Below are positions 1-25,639 of a DNA stretch of 64,000 bases, piece after piece. Position numbers and translations under genes: made by a program. The notes beneath the pieces were generated by a model. That model saw nothing but the letters and a program-made list of their open reading frames with translations, did no database searches and was not told the origin of the DNA. Position 1 is the stretch's first letter; each line of letters begins with the position of its first letter. Source of the stretch: Antilocapra americana (taxonomy: Eukaryota; Chordata; Mammalia; Artiodactyla; Antilocapridae); NCBI GenBank assembly GCA_007570785.1, contig ML664173.1, positions 13,983,933 to 14,047,932 of the forward strand, given 5' to 3'.

Positions 1-14365
<14,365 letters not shown>

Positions 14366-16559
14366 GGTGCCAGGGCCCTCTCCGGGGCTGCTGCCAGCTT
14401 CTTGCCACCCTTCTTCTGCTTCCCTAAGAAGCTACCGGTCCATTCACCTCTGTCTCAAAATTTATATATCCTGCCCTCACCCAGACAGATCTTAGGCAGG
14501 GAGCCTGTAGTTATCTTTCCATGCCAGCAAGCCCTGGGGAGAGTGGGGTTTGGTGGCACGTGCCTGGATTTGACCCCAACTCTGTCTGGGAGAGGGAGCT
14601 ACTTCCTAGGATCATCAGGGAGAGAGGTATAGCTCTATTCCTGGGAGCCCTGTTGAAAGGATGCCCACCCACCTGCAACTTTATGACTTAGGACCCACTT
14701 TCATTTCATCTTCAGCATTCCATGACCTCATGCAGTCATTGTGATCCATGAGGGTAGACCTGGCAACACCGAGCCTCCCACCCTCTTGGTGACCCTGGCA
14801 GTCATCTTTTATGTCCACTGGGGCCAAGCCCAGGCTTGGTTTTGAGTGTGCAGGTGTTGTGGGGAGGTGCCTCTCAGTGGAGTTGTATTTCCTCTGAGTC
14901 AGGACCAAACCCAAGCCCCTTAAAAAGGTGACCGTGAAGAGTCACCGCCATGTTCTTCTCTCAAGGTGGTTGTGCTTCAGGTACGAAATATTTCAGTGAT
15001 GGGTGAGGTCAGTTTTCTTCTTCCTAGTTCTTCTTGCTTTTTTTTCTTTCCCCCTTGGGAGAGTATCCTCAACCTTGGAGCAGAAGATCAAAAACAAAGC
15101 ACGACAAACATATGTTCTATCACTACAATTGGTTGTAGCCCAAGCATTGTTCAAACTACTGGGCTGCCTAACTTGAAACTATTCAACCATCATTCCCACG
15201 CTTGGCTGTTTTCACATGCCTTGGAGTTGAAGCTCACTTGCATTTTACTGTCAAGAGAATCTGGAGGCGTGTTTGTTCCTTCTTGATAAACTATCAGCAC
15301 ATCGACGGGCAGGTCAGTGACTGGAGGGCTTGGGGACATGAGAATCCCTCTTTGCCACTCAGATGAATGATGAAGATCTGGGGATTCATGTAGGGAAAAC
15401 ATAGTTAGAACCTTGAATCAAAAGAAATATGTAAATCTGAGACATGACTCACTCCTTCAGGCATTCATTCTGAAAATTTATGGAGCATCTGTTACACACA
15501 AGGCACTAAGATGAGCACCACAGTGGGGAGGAGAATGCAGACATGATTAAGACTTGGATATTCCAGTGCACGTATAATACAAGACAGAAATTGACAGGGC
15601 CACTCCTAGGTTGTGAGGGTCCTGGGCAAATACTTTTGGCAGAGCTTCTGTTCAAATAAACAATTTGAGTCATCCTAAATCGGCATGACATTTCTAGTGG
15701 TCCAATTTCCTGTGGTTCTGTGAAAGAAATACTGAACAGGCCAGAGGAAATGATCACCTCCTAGAATAACTTGGTAGGTGTGAGCCCTGAAGACCCTAGG
15801 GATATCTGGTCAACCCCACAATGGTGCAGAGGATAAGAAACTGTGGCATTTCTCTCTTAAAGGAGAAAAATGGTGCCCAGAAAGTATTCAGATCCTGGCC
15901 TAAGTTCTGGGTGCTCTGCCTGAACAGTACCATGTGGTCTAAGGTACCACAGGTGAATTAGAAAACTGGGAGGAAGGCATTTCAAATAGCCACTGAACAG
16001 AGAGACATTGCTGACCTGGGTCTAAAGGTAGTACTGGCAATTGATAAAGATTGTGCTGGGGGTATTCATGGCCTCACAGTGATGCTGAAATGGAGTCAGA
16101 GGTTTACAAGTGGATTCAGAGGTTTTGCCTAATATAGGTACATGGATAGGTGGGTATAGAGATAAATATAGACATGTGTTATACAGAGATTATTATACAT
16201 ACATATATTTTCTAACTTTATCCACTGAAAGGGACCAGAGGCAGAGACAACTTAGCAGTCATGAGCATGCCAGTGCCCAGATCTAGGTTTCTATTTTCCT
16301 TGGAAAGGTGGTTAATTCCTGTGGTGCCAGCAAAGAAGGAAGGGATGAAGAACAAAAATTAAAAAAAAAGGGCATGTAGAAAGCACACAGCCAGCCTGAA
16401 TGAGCTCTCATAGCCAGAATTGGAATTTGAAGAGCGAAATAAATGATAGTATTGTACTGTAACCCAAATACTAAATAAACATCTACAATGTTTATTGTAG
16501 GGAAAAGGCATTGGGTGAATCAAGTTATCATTCAAAGCAGCTGTATCATTTTTGAATTC

Positions 16560-17130
16560 CCACAAGGAATATATGAGCATCAGTTGCCTCAAATTCTCAC
16601 CAATACTTGATATTGCCAGTTTTGCTTTTGATTGTCATTCTAAGAAGTGTGTACCGGTATTTCATGGTGGTTTTAATTTGCATTTCCTTAATGACTAATG
16701 ATATTGAGCATCCTTTCATATGTTTATTGGCTATTCCTATACCTTCTTGCTATTTGCTCAGATCTTTCGCCCATTTTAGATTGGACTGTTTATTTTCTCA
16801 CTGGGTCTCGATGTGTTCTAGATATAAGTGCTTTGTCAGAAATGTGATTTGCAAATATTTTTTCTCTCAGTCTGTGGTTTAGTTTTTTATTCTTAAAAAA
16901 CTAAAGAAGTGTTTTAGTTTTGGAGAGTCTTTCATAGAGTACAAATTTTAATTTTGATGAAGTCAAATCGTATCAAAATTATCAGTTTTTTTCTTTTAAG
17001 GATCACACTTTCAGTGTCATATCTAAACTCTCTACCTAGCTCAAGGTCAACTAGATTTTTTTCCTGTTTCATGTTAAAAGTTTTATAGTTTTAGATTTTA
17101 CATTTAGGCCTATGATTCATTAATTTTTTA
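16560..17130 (-). mobile_element. L1 fragment
   Basis: Reversed old L1 sequence: ttttaatttgcatttcctta followed by atgactaatgatattgagca, catatgtttattggctattc and agtgctttgtcagaaatgtg. No intact frame. Confidence 0.75.
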
Positions 17131-17245
17131 TGATAAAATATACTAACATAACATTTGCCATTTTAACGCTTTTAAGTGTATAATCCAGTGGCATTAATTT
17201 TACTTATAATATTTCGTAACCATCACCACTATCCATTTCCAGAAC
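17130..17245 (+). mobile_element. Old L1 3'-end fragment
   Basis: tttgccattttaacgctttt, aagtgtataatccagtggca and cgtaaccatcaccactatcc follow the pattern of an old L1 3' end related to the piece at 5935-6065. Confidence 0.55.
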
Positions 17246-17384
17246 TTTTTCTATGATCCATTTTGAGTTAATCTTTAGATAAGGTGTGAAGTATACAATA
17301 TACATATAAATGCATGTGGATGTTCACATGTTCTAGCACTATTTGTTGAAAAGACTGGCCTTTCTCCATTTACTGGAGGATTTT

Positions 17385-17665
17385 TTTTTTAACCAAGAAA
17401 CCCTTTTTATTTTGTATTGGAGTATAGCCAATTAACAGTGCTGTGATTGATTCAGACGGACAGCAAAGGGACTCAATCATGCATATACATGTATCCATTC
17501 TCCCTCAAGCTCCCTCCCATCTAGGATTCCACATAACACTGTGCAGAGTTCCACGCGCTATACAATAGGTCCTTCTTGGTTATCCATTTTAAATATAGCC
17601 ATGTGTAAATGCCCACTCCAAACTCCCTAACTATTGCTCCCCTCCATCCTTCCCCCCCTCCGGCA
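17385..17665 (-). mobile_element. Ruminant L1 3'-end fragment
   Basis: Reversed L1 3' end with attggagtatagccaattaa, acagtgctgtgattgattca, gactcaatcatgcatataca and ctccctcccatctaggattc. Confidence 0.8.
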
Positions 17666-18091
17666 AGGATTTTTTGTCTTTTCACCACTGTCAAAAATCA
17701 ATTGAAAAACCAAAGCCACATAATCAGCATCTAGCCAAAATGGTCTTTAAGCTACTCGTTTGTGAGATAAGCTGCTATGGTGCTGGGAGGTGGGCCTAAG
17801 GCACTGAGTGGGTAGGGGCAACCTGGCCCTACAGTCAGTGCAGAGAAGGGCAAGAGAGACAGTCTCTGGGGGAGGGAGCTGTGATTTTGATTGAAAATGA
17901 GTTGACGGGAAAGCCACCCAGAGCAAGGTATGGCCAAATACTAAGAGAATGACTCTTTTCTTCTTTATTGCCAATATTCATGTTACAATCTATTCGTTAG
18001 TGGGAGTCATGGCAGAGGGACCCTTCACTATCCGATAACCATTTATACTGCCCTTATAAATACTGGTATTGTTCTATGGTCCTTACATGTA

Positions 18092-18404
18092 TTTCAATTT
18101 TTCACTTAGTCGTGTCCAACTCTTTGCAACCCCATGCACTATACAGTCCATGGAATTCTCCAGGCCAGAATACTGGAACGGGTAGCCTTTTCCTTCTCCA
18201 GGGGATCTTCCCAACCCAGGGATCGAACCCTGGTCTCCCGCATTGCAGGTGGATTCTTTACCAGCTGAGCTACAAGGAAAGCCAAAGAATACTGGAGTGG
18301 GTAGCCTATCCCTTCTCCAGCAGGTCTTCCTGACCCAGGAATTGAAACGGAGTCTTCTGCATTGCAAGTGGATTCTTTCCCAACTGAGCTATGAGGGAAG
18401 CCCC
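18092..18404 (-). mobile_element. Dimeric Bov-tA SINE with target-site duplication
   Basis: Two tRNA-like head segments in tandem, both reversed: one ending near 18284 (ctgagctacaaggaaagcc) and one ending near 18403 (ctgagctatgagggaagccc). Perfect 11-base repeats ccttacatgta at 18081-18091 and 18405-18415 bound the whole unit. It therefore inserted as one dimer rather than as two events. Confidence 0.9.
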
Positions 18405-18454
18405 CCTTACATGTACAAGCACATTCAAATTGTCTAACAGCTATTATGAGATGC

Positions 18455-18600
18455 TATTTTTATTCCCATTTTATAGATGAGGAAACTGAGCACAGAGAGC
18501 TTAAGTTACTGGCTCAAGGTCACACAGCTAGAGCTGCAATAGAAGTGAATGCAGTCTGGCTGCTGCCTCTCTACACTGACCCCCTTGCTGTTCCTCGAAC
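18455..18600 (+). mobile_element. MIR
   Basis: Clear MIR core: ttttatagatgaggaaactg, then ctcaaggtcacacagctaga. Ancient mammalian SINE. Confidence 0.85.
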
Positions 18601-18676
18601 ATGACAAGGTTGTCCCCCACTCAAGGCAACTGCTGTCCATGGTTCAGAGGAGGGTCTGTGCTCAGGTTATATATTT

Positions 18677-18893
18677 CAGGAGTTGGCGAATTAAAGTCTG
18701 AGGACCAAGTCTGATCCGTTGCTTGTTTCTGTAATAGTTTTGTTGAAGCACAGTCATGATCACTCGTTTAGGTATTTCTGTTCCTGTTTTCTTGCTACAA
18801 TGGTGACGTCAAGCAGCTGCTACAGAGATCCATGGCCTGCAAAACCAAAAACATTTTCTATCTGGTCCTTTAGGAAAAAGTTTGCTGTCGTGT
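18677..18893 (+). mobile_element. Old nonautonomous DNA transposon (hAT-like)
   Basis: Recognisable diverged repeat with tgctacaatggtgacgtcaa, agctgctacagagatccatg and atctggtcctttaggaaaaa. The ends (caggagttggcgaatt and aaagtttgctgtc) are partly inverted copies of each other, as for a terminal-inverted-repeat element. The family was not resolved by eye. Confidence 0.65.
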
Positions 18894-19299
18894 TTGATGA
18901 CCGTTAGCAGGGGATAACTACCGAAGGTCCGAATATTCCATGGGAAGGAATGGAGAGCAAAGGGTCAAGGATAGCAGGCAGAAATCATGAGAGGAGGCGG
19001 GAGGGAGGAGGAAGCAGAAGCACAGAAAGAAACAAAGCCTTCATTATTAGGTGTAATAATATCCAATTTTATGTAAGGGCTGGTTTTCTTTAAATGGCAA
19101 CTGTAAATCAAATTGGATTTCAAGTATGTGGGAGACTCTGAAAGAAAAGAACTTTCAGAATTATTTTGTAAAGCAAACAAACCTTTGCAAAATACTGAGA
19201 AGTTCCCCATTACGTGTCCACTTCTGCGAGTTTGGGTTTTATTATGCTTGGTTTCCTTAGGAACTGGAGCTCTTCAGAAAGAAGGATTTCTCATTAATT

Positions 19300-19590
19300 A
19301 ATTATTAATGAACGAATGTGTTGAATATCCTGGCACTGAATATCTGTCTGTCTTCATTGGAGAAATGTCTGTTTAGGTCTTTTTCCCATTTTTTTATTGG
19401 GTTGTCTTTTTTTTTGGTTTTGAGTTGTATAAGCTGCTCGTATATTTTGGAAATTAATCCTTTGTCAGCTGTTTCATTTGCTATTATTTTCTCCCATTCT
19501 GAGGGTTGCTTTTTACCTTGTTTGTGGTTTCCTTTGCTGTGCAGTCTTTTCGTTTGTTTGTTTACCATGTTAGACTTTTACAAATAATTA
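19300..19590 (-). mobile_element. L1 ORF2 C-terminal fragment
   Basis: The minus-strand frame reads [20 protein letters not shown] and then NPIKKWEKDLNRHFSNED, typical of the L1 ORF2 C-terminal region. It is truncated and contains no full ORF2. Confidence 0.85.
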
Positions 19591-19619
19591 TTTATTTTTA
19601 ACTGAAGGATAATTGCTGG

Positions 19620-20107
19620 GCGATGGGGATAGAGTGGGGAACCTTGTGAAGTACACAGCACACTAAGCGATACTGGTGAGTAAACAGACAGTGACAGTTC
19701 TGAACCCAGAGTAAGCGAGGATGGTTCAGACACAAATAAGGAGGTCTGTGGTCCAGATGTGGGCCGTGATGGGTCTGTAGGTGGGTGAGTGTCGGAGACC
19801 TGGCAATGCTTTCTCGAGGAAGGAAGATCTAGGCTGAAACTTGAAGGTTTGTTAGGCAGCAACTAGGTGAAGGCAGAGGGAAAGGGTAGGCCTGGTAGGG
19901 AAGGAGAGGTCTATATGGCTGAGACAAAAGCATGTAAAAGTTACAGTCTCCAGCAAGGCTGGAGTGTGATTCTCCCTGCAGATGAATTGTGGTGGGAAGG
20001 AAAAGCTGAAAGATGAGATGGGAGGTGAGTGGAGGGCAGTAGTGAAAGGCTTTTGGTGCTATGCTATGGAGTTTGACTGTATTTTGAGGACAGTGAACAT
20101 TTGCAAA
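19620..20107 (-). mobile_element. Ancient interspersed repeat, left part
   Basis: Phrases such as ggaaggaagatctaggctga, aggctggagtgtgattctcc and tatggagtttgactgtattt have the layout of a well-known ancient mammalian repeat. The matching continuation appears after the inserted cluster at 21345 (gggtgacctgacaagattcg). The orientation and family are not certain. Confidence 0.45.
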
Positions 20108-20111
20108 AGAG

Positions 20112-20231
20112 TTTTTGATTTTGGATATGCTGGGTGGCATGTGACATCTTAGTTCCCAGACCAGGGATTGAACTTGCACCCCCTGCATTGGAAGCACAGA
20201 GTCTTAACCACTGGACCACCAGAGAGATCCT
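20112..20231 (-). mobile_element. CHR-type SINE fragment
   Basis: Reversed tRNA-derived element: cttagttcccagaccaggga, cctgcattggaagcacagag and accactggaccaccagagag. Confidence 0.8.
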
Positions 20232-20239
20232 TCAAAGAG

Positions 20240-20482
20240 GGTTTTTTTTTTTTTTAAATTCATGCGGCTGCGTCAGGTCTTAGTTGAAGCCGTGAGATCT
20301 TGGTTGCAGCACGCAGGATCTCCCACTGCAGCGCACAGACTCTTGAGTCGCGGCCTGAGTGCTCCGGAGGGCACGGGCTCAGAAGCTGTAGCACGTGGGC
20401 TTAGGAGCTCCACGGCGGGTGGGATCCTAGCTCTTCAACCAGGGATCGAACCCGAGTCCCCTGCATTGGAATCGCGGAGTCT
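20240..20482 (-). mobile_element. CHR-1-type SINE
   Basis: Longer cetartiodactyl CHR element: T14 tract, ggctgcgtcaggtcttagtt, gcacgcaggatctcccactg, cttaggagctccacggcggg, accagggatcgaacccgagt. Also seen in whales as a family. Confidence 0.82.
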
Positions 20483-20486
20483 TTTT

Positions 20487-20826
20487 GTTTGTTTTTATCA
20501 TGTTAGACTTTAAAAAAAAATTATTATTTTTTTAAGTTGAGGGATCATTGCTTTACACAATTTTGTTGTTTTCTGTCAAATATCAAAATGAATCAGCCAT
20601 AGGTATACATATGTCCCCTCTCTCTTGAACCTCCCTCCCATCTCTCTCCCCATCCCACCTCTCTAGGTTGATACAGAGCCCGTTTGAGTTCCCTGAGACA
20701 TACAGCAAATTCCCATTGGCCATCTATTTTACATACAGTAATGTAAGTTTCCATGTTACTCTTTCCATACATCTCACTCGCTCTTCTCCTCTCCCTGTGT
20801 CCATAAGCTTGTTCTCCATGTCCGTT
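20487..20826 (-). mobile_element. Ruminant L1 3'-end fragment
   Basis: Reversed L1 3' end (ttgctttacacaattttgtt, tcagccataggtatacatat, gagttccctgagacatacag). Its first bases, catgttagacttt followed by an A-rich run and attatt, repeat those at 19567-19600. Confidence 0.78.
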
Positions 20827-20829
20827 TCT

Positions 20830-21015
20830 CCATTCAGTTCAGTCACTCAGCCGTGTCCAACTCTTTGTGACCCCATGGACTGCAGCATGCCAGGCTTCCC
20901 TGTCCATCATCAACTTCCAGAGCCTGGTCAAACTCAAGCCCATTGAGTCAAGGATGCCATCCAACCATCTCCTCCTCTGTCATCCCCTTTTCCTCCTGTC
21001 TTCAATTTCCCAGCA
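20830..21015 (-). mobile_element. BovB (RTE) 3'-end fragment
   Basis: Reversed BovB 3' terminus: ttcagttcagtcactcagcc, aggatgccatccaaccatct and ctcctctgtcatcccctttt. Inserted within L1 sequence. Confidence 0.85.
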
Positions 21016-21344
21016 CCAGGGACATATAGCAAATAATAATTTGCTATTATTTTCTCCCATTCTAAGGGTTGTCTTTTCACCTTGTTTATAGTTTCTTTTG
21101 CTGTGCAGAAACTTTTATGGTTAATCAGGTTCTACTTGTTTATTTTTGTTTTTATTTCCTTTACTTTAGGAGGTGGGTCATAGAGGATCTTGCTTTGATT
21201 TGTGTCATTGAGTGTTCTGCCTATGTTTTCCTCTAAGAGTTTTATAGTTTCTGGTCTTACATCTAGGTCTTTGATCCAATTTGAGCTTATCTTTGTGTAT
21301 GGTGCAATTGCTTTACAGAATTTTGCTGTTTCCTGTCAAACCCA
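21016..21344 (-). mobile_element. L1 fragment
   Basis: Reversed L1 ORF2 region: ctattattttctcccattct, tcttttgctgtgcagaaact, tagtttctggtcttacatct, ctaggtctttgatccaattt. It flanks the BovB piece on its far side. Confidence 0.78.
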
Positions 21345-22298
21345 GCAGGGTGACCTGACAAGATTCGCATGGGGAGAAAGATTGTTCCACTCACAGTGTG
21401 GAAAGTGGATGGAGGGTAGGAGAAGGGCCCACAGCAGTTAGGAGTGACTACAGGGACCAGAGAAGACTGACTAAATAAATATGAAGAAGGCCAAACCGCC
21501 TGGGCTTGGGGACAGAACAGATATGAGAGTAAAAGAAGGGAAGAAAAAGTAGGAGGCCAGGATAACTTGATAAATGACTGTGCCAGTCACAAAGCAGAGG
21601 ATGGAAGAGCTAGGGCAGTGGAGCTGGAGGATGGTGGGGAAGGCAATGGGTGTAACTTCATGTGTGGGGTCTTTGACGTGTGTCTGGGACTTCCGTTGGA
21701 GAGATCTACAGGAGAAGGATTTAAGAGTCTACGGCCCAAGAAAAGGGTTAAAATGTAGAGATGTAGGTTATCTGTATATGGATGCCACTTGAAGCCACTG
21801 GAGTGATGAAAATTTCACAGAAGCATTTTAAAGAAGAGAGAGGCCAAGGAGAATATCCTAGAAACACCATCATTAAAAGATGGGTGTTCAGAGGAACAGA
21901 ACAAAAGATGCTAGGACAAAATGTCCACAGAGTTGGAAGGAAAATGAGAATGTCACAGAACCCTGAGGGAAGAGACTCTTATAAGAAGGGGGACTTAAGC
22001 AAATTTATAGAATTTTCAAGAAATAATAAAGCATGAAGAGTGTTCATTGAATTTCTCCACTAGGAATGTATTGGGGACTTTGGTGGGGAGTCAGCAGAGG
22101 GCTGAGGGTGGAAGCTATAGCTCAGTGAAATGAAGATGAATGAGAGGTGAGGAAGGAGACAGAGGAGCAGGCAAGTCTTTCAAGAAGCTTGGCTGTGAAG
22201 GAGATGTGGGGAGATGGCAGAATGGCTGGAAGGGGACATGGGCTGAGGGAATGTCTCATAATATAGGAGTTATCTGAGCATGATTATGTGTTGATGGG

Positions 22299-22505
22299 GC
22301 TTCCCTGGTGGCTCAGATGGTAATGTGTCTGCCTGCATTGTGGGAGACTCGGGTTCAATCCCTGGGTCAAGAAGATTCCCTGGAGAAGGAAATGGCACCC
22401 CACTCCAGTATTCTGGCCTGGAAAATCCCATGGATGGAAGAGCCTGGCAGGCTACATGCCACAGGGTCATAAAGAGTCAGACACGACTGAGCGACTTGAC
22501 TTCAC
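22299..22505 (+). mobile_element. Bov-tA SINE with target-site duplication
   Basis: Forward, near full-length, from gcttccctggtggctcagat to actgagcgacttgacttcac. Perfect 11-base repeats gtgttgatggg at 22288-22298 and 22506-22516. Confidence 0.93.
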
Positions 22506-23859
22506 GTGTTGATGGGCAAGAGTTGGGGAAGGAAAGGAAAGAGATGAGCAGAAGGAGCACAGTCTCTGAGGAAGCAAGAGTTTGGGGGAGGGGTGGGAGC
22601 CCAAGACGGTGGAGTGGTCAGCACTGTGCTAGGAGGGAAACAGGAAAAGGTGGTGATTGATGCTGGCCGGTGTGCTGGTGCGGCAACTGGGAACAGAGAG
22701 TCTTCACCGAGTGGTTCTATTCTTTTCTCTCAAGTTGGTAGGGAGATGACCTTCAAAGCAGGAGGGGAAGCAACAGAACAGCAAGTCTGAAAAGAATGGG
22801 CATTGTGGAAACAGGAGAGAGAGCACTAAGGAAAAACACAGGATGGCTGGGGGAAGGTTAAGAGCTAAAGTGAGGCTGCGGATCAGCACACCAACAGCTC
22901 CTCTCTGTGTGAGCGGTAATTTTGTTCACTGGCACTCGGCAGCCCAGGTGTAAGAGCCAAGAAGGAGAATATGGCTTAGCTGACTTATGCAGGTGTCATC
23001 AAAGAACAGCAGGTAAGACAGTGGATATCAGGAAGAGAGTGACTTTTAAAATGGCTCACGGGTTTGATGGAGTTAAAGAACAGATGGTGCAGGGGTGAAA
23101 GTGAGAGGGGCAGAAAGCTGTGAGGCGATCCACCAAAGAAGGGGTGTGAATTTATGATCTCAGAGGTGGAGCAGTATCCAATGATGGCACATCAAGGGTG
23201 TCTGAAATACAGTGGGAATGAAGTCACGAGGAGGTGGTGACAGTGAGTGTTTTGGATTTAGGATGGCTTATCCACATTGATGATAGGAGGACTTTGAGGT
23301 AGGGCAGACTGTGAGTCCAGGGCTAGAGTTTTTGGTGAAAGAGAAGAAGTGGCCTGAGGTCAAGAAAAGATTGGGGTGAAGCTGGAGTAAACGTTGATGA
23401 GTGCTTGGTACATCACTGATGAATATATTGAGTGCACTGATCAGGGAAATTGTGAATGAATGAATTCATCAACTCAGACTGACCTGGCACATTCTTCTCA
23501 GAATGTTACCAGGAGTATACAGTTACCAGGGGCTTCTGCATCCTTGAACCAGTCAGTGGGTGAGACAGATGTCTATCATTGCCCGCACTGTAATCACAGT
23601 TGGGAACGAATTGTGGCCCCTTGTTCAGAATATTTCTGTCATGACGAGGCTGCAAATGGTGTAGATGATACTTGTAATTTCCCTTTGACTGGGGAGGCCT
23701 GAGGCTGCACGTTTCCCGATCAAGTCTCCTTGGATCTGCAGTTGTGGCTTGCTTAGCAATGCTACATTAGAGTTTGGAAGACCCTCATTTCTGCCCAGAA
23801 TTGTGGCAGATGACACTAACGTTAGCACCAGCCATAGCTGTTCTTGGCCTAAATTCAAG

Positions 23860-24010
23860 AACATATATATGATAATAAACACTGAGAACTTACCCTGTAT
23901 TGGGCAATGTGAGGAAACTGAGGCTCCAAGAAGTTGGGTAATTCCTCAAGCAGAGAGAGTCAGAGCCACGATCTGAATCGAGGTGTTTGCACTCCAAAGC
24001 TTGTGATGCT
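23860..24010 (+). mobile_element. MIR
   Basis: atgtgaggaaactgaggctc and the following caagcagagagagtcagagc match the MIR core in order. Moderately diverged. Confidence 0.65.
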
Positions 24011-24323
24011 TTCCAACACAGCTGACTATGGGTCAGGAAACAAAAGAAGCCAGCCTCACTTAATTGGCCTCAGGAAACGTCTCTGAAAGAACACGGCATC
24101 AGTTGGCCTGACGCATTTTGCCCACATGTCCACTGAACAGCCCAGCTGAGGGTAGGTCCTGTAGCAGAGAACGTGTGTTAGGCTAACTTGGTGAGTGTTT
24201 AAGGGCCCCGTATCTGAGCTGTTAAATCAGAGCCCTGGGATAAGGGCTTAAGGAAGTTGTATCTTAAAAAAATTTGCAAGGGCTTAAGGGAACCATAACT
24301 TTACAAAACTTAGTCTCCAGATA

Positions 24324-24543
24324 GGGCTTCCCAGGTGGCTCAGTGGTAAAGAAACTGCCTTCAATGCAGGAGACCCAGGTTCCATCTGTTGCTCAGGAAG
24401 ATCCCCTGGAGAAGGGAATGGCAATTCACTTCAGTACTCCTGCCTGGAGAATTCCATGGAGAGAGGAGCCTGGTGGGCTCTAGTTCATGGGATTGCAAAA
24501 ATCGGACACGACTGAGCCACTAAATACATGCACACACACACAG
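24324..24543 (+). mobile_element. Bov-tA SINE with target-site duplication
   Basis: Forward copy ending in a short (CA)n tail. Perfect 12-base repeats agtctccagata at 24312-24323 and 24544-24555. Confidence 0.93.
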
Positions 24544-25639
24544 AGTCTCCAGATAAGTGCCTTGATTTAGGATCTGATTTGGAACTTCAACTTTAGGTAA
24601 TTATTGGGACAAAATGGAAGGACATGCAAGGAAGGTTTATTTAAGCACATATTAAGGAAGTCAATTTGATTTGGGGGGCTCCTTAGGTAGTTATGTGCTA
24701 GTTCCTAAGAGGCTTCCCAATCTTCAGATTACCCCAGCAGCCTCTGCTTCATCTCTGGGAAAGGTAAGAGTACATCGCACGAAGGCACAGGCCACCTCTA
24801 GAGCTAAGGGGCCAGGGGGTAAGGCCACTGTACTGACTCCTCCTTCCTCCTTCCAGCCTTGCAGTGTTACGATGTACCCAGCTGGTCCTGGATCTGGTGA
24901 CTCTCCAGAGGGCTTCCCGGAACAACCAAGGCGCCAGTCCCAAATTGGAAATCGCACGGCTCAGACACTGGGTACTGAAACTGGGGGTACTGATCAGGTC
25001 GCTCCTTCTTTACAGTGTGGTCGGGCAGGAGACAGAGTGCGGAAGGGAAAGACAGGATTAAAGAGGTCTGGGTAGCACAGAGCTGGTGGAAAGAACTGGC
25101 CTTCTTTTAGTGACATATATTTTGTTCTGTCAACAAGTTTTATCTGGTCCCTACTATGGGCCTGGCACTGTCACAGACACCCGGAGGAAAATGAAAGTCT
25201 GGTTGCCTTTGTGGAGGGTTCGCTGCCTCCCTTTTTGGCTCCCTTACCAGTGGGAGACCCCCTTTCTTCCAAATTACGGGGAAAGGACCCTTTTGGAACA
25301 GGATGAGGCAGAAGACAAAATCGTATGTGCTGAAGCAAGGAATGGACTCGATGTGTGACCTAAATCTTAGCTGGGGAAGAGAGTTAAGAAAAGGAGAAAA
25401 ATGAGGGAGAATTTTTTGTCTCCAACGTAAGCTGAGGAGGGCAAGATCACAGAAGTCTTGCTAGGTGAGGCCTGAAAGAGACAAAGTCTAGCCCCTCATT
25501 TTACAGATGTGTTACCCGATGGAAGGAATAGTTAGGTGGTGCACCCGAAGTGGACACCCAGTCAGGCGGCAGAAGTGGGACTAAAACTGTGGACTAGTGA
25601 TAACACTGCAGGGCCTGCAAGGAGGAGTTTAATGTCAAA

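Larger units (their letters stand above)
14366..25639. other. Intergenic region between LRRC74A and ANGEL1 (divergent)
   Basis: About 11 kb between the 5' end of LRRC74A and the ANGEL1 CpG island. It contains MIR, L1, Bov-tA, CHR, BovB and old DNA-transposon relics, listed separately. I found no exon-like conserved reading frame. The 80-codon open frame at 23460-23702 is discussed among the rejected items. A roughly 2-kb purine-rich tract (21345-23450) looks like ancient repeat plus unique DNA. Confidence 0.7.

Noticed and set aside
19305..19568. 87-codon L1 ORF2-like frame as a gene
   Set aside because: Short truncated piece of L1 ORF2 C-terminal sequence without flanking full-length element.
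22299..22505. tRNA-like A and B box sequences
   Set aside because: They belong to the tRNA-derived head of a Bov-tA SINE. The same applies to the other Bov-tA and CHR copies. No genuine tRNA gene was recognised.
23460..23702. 80-codon open frame with CPHC and further cysteines
   Set aside because: No recognisable family, no splice signals joined to other coding sequence and no promoter. A chance frame in old repeat-like DNA is more likely, though a decayed transposon remnant is possible.
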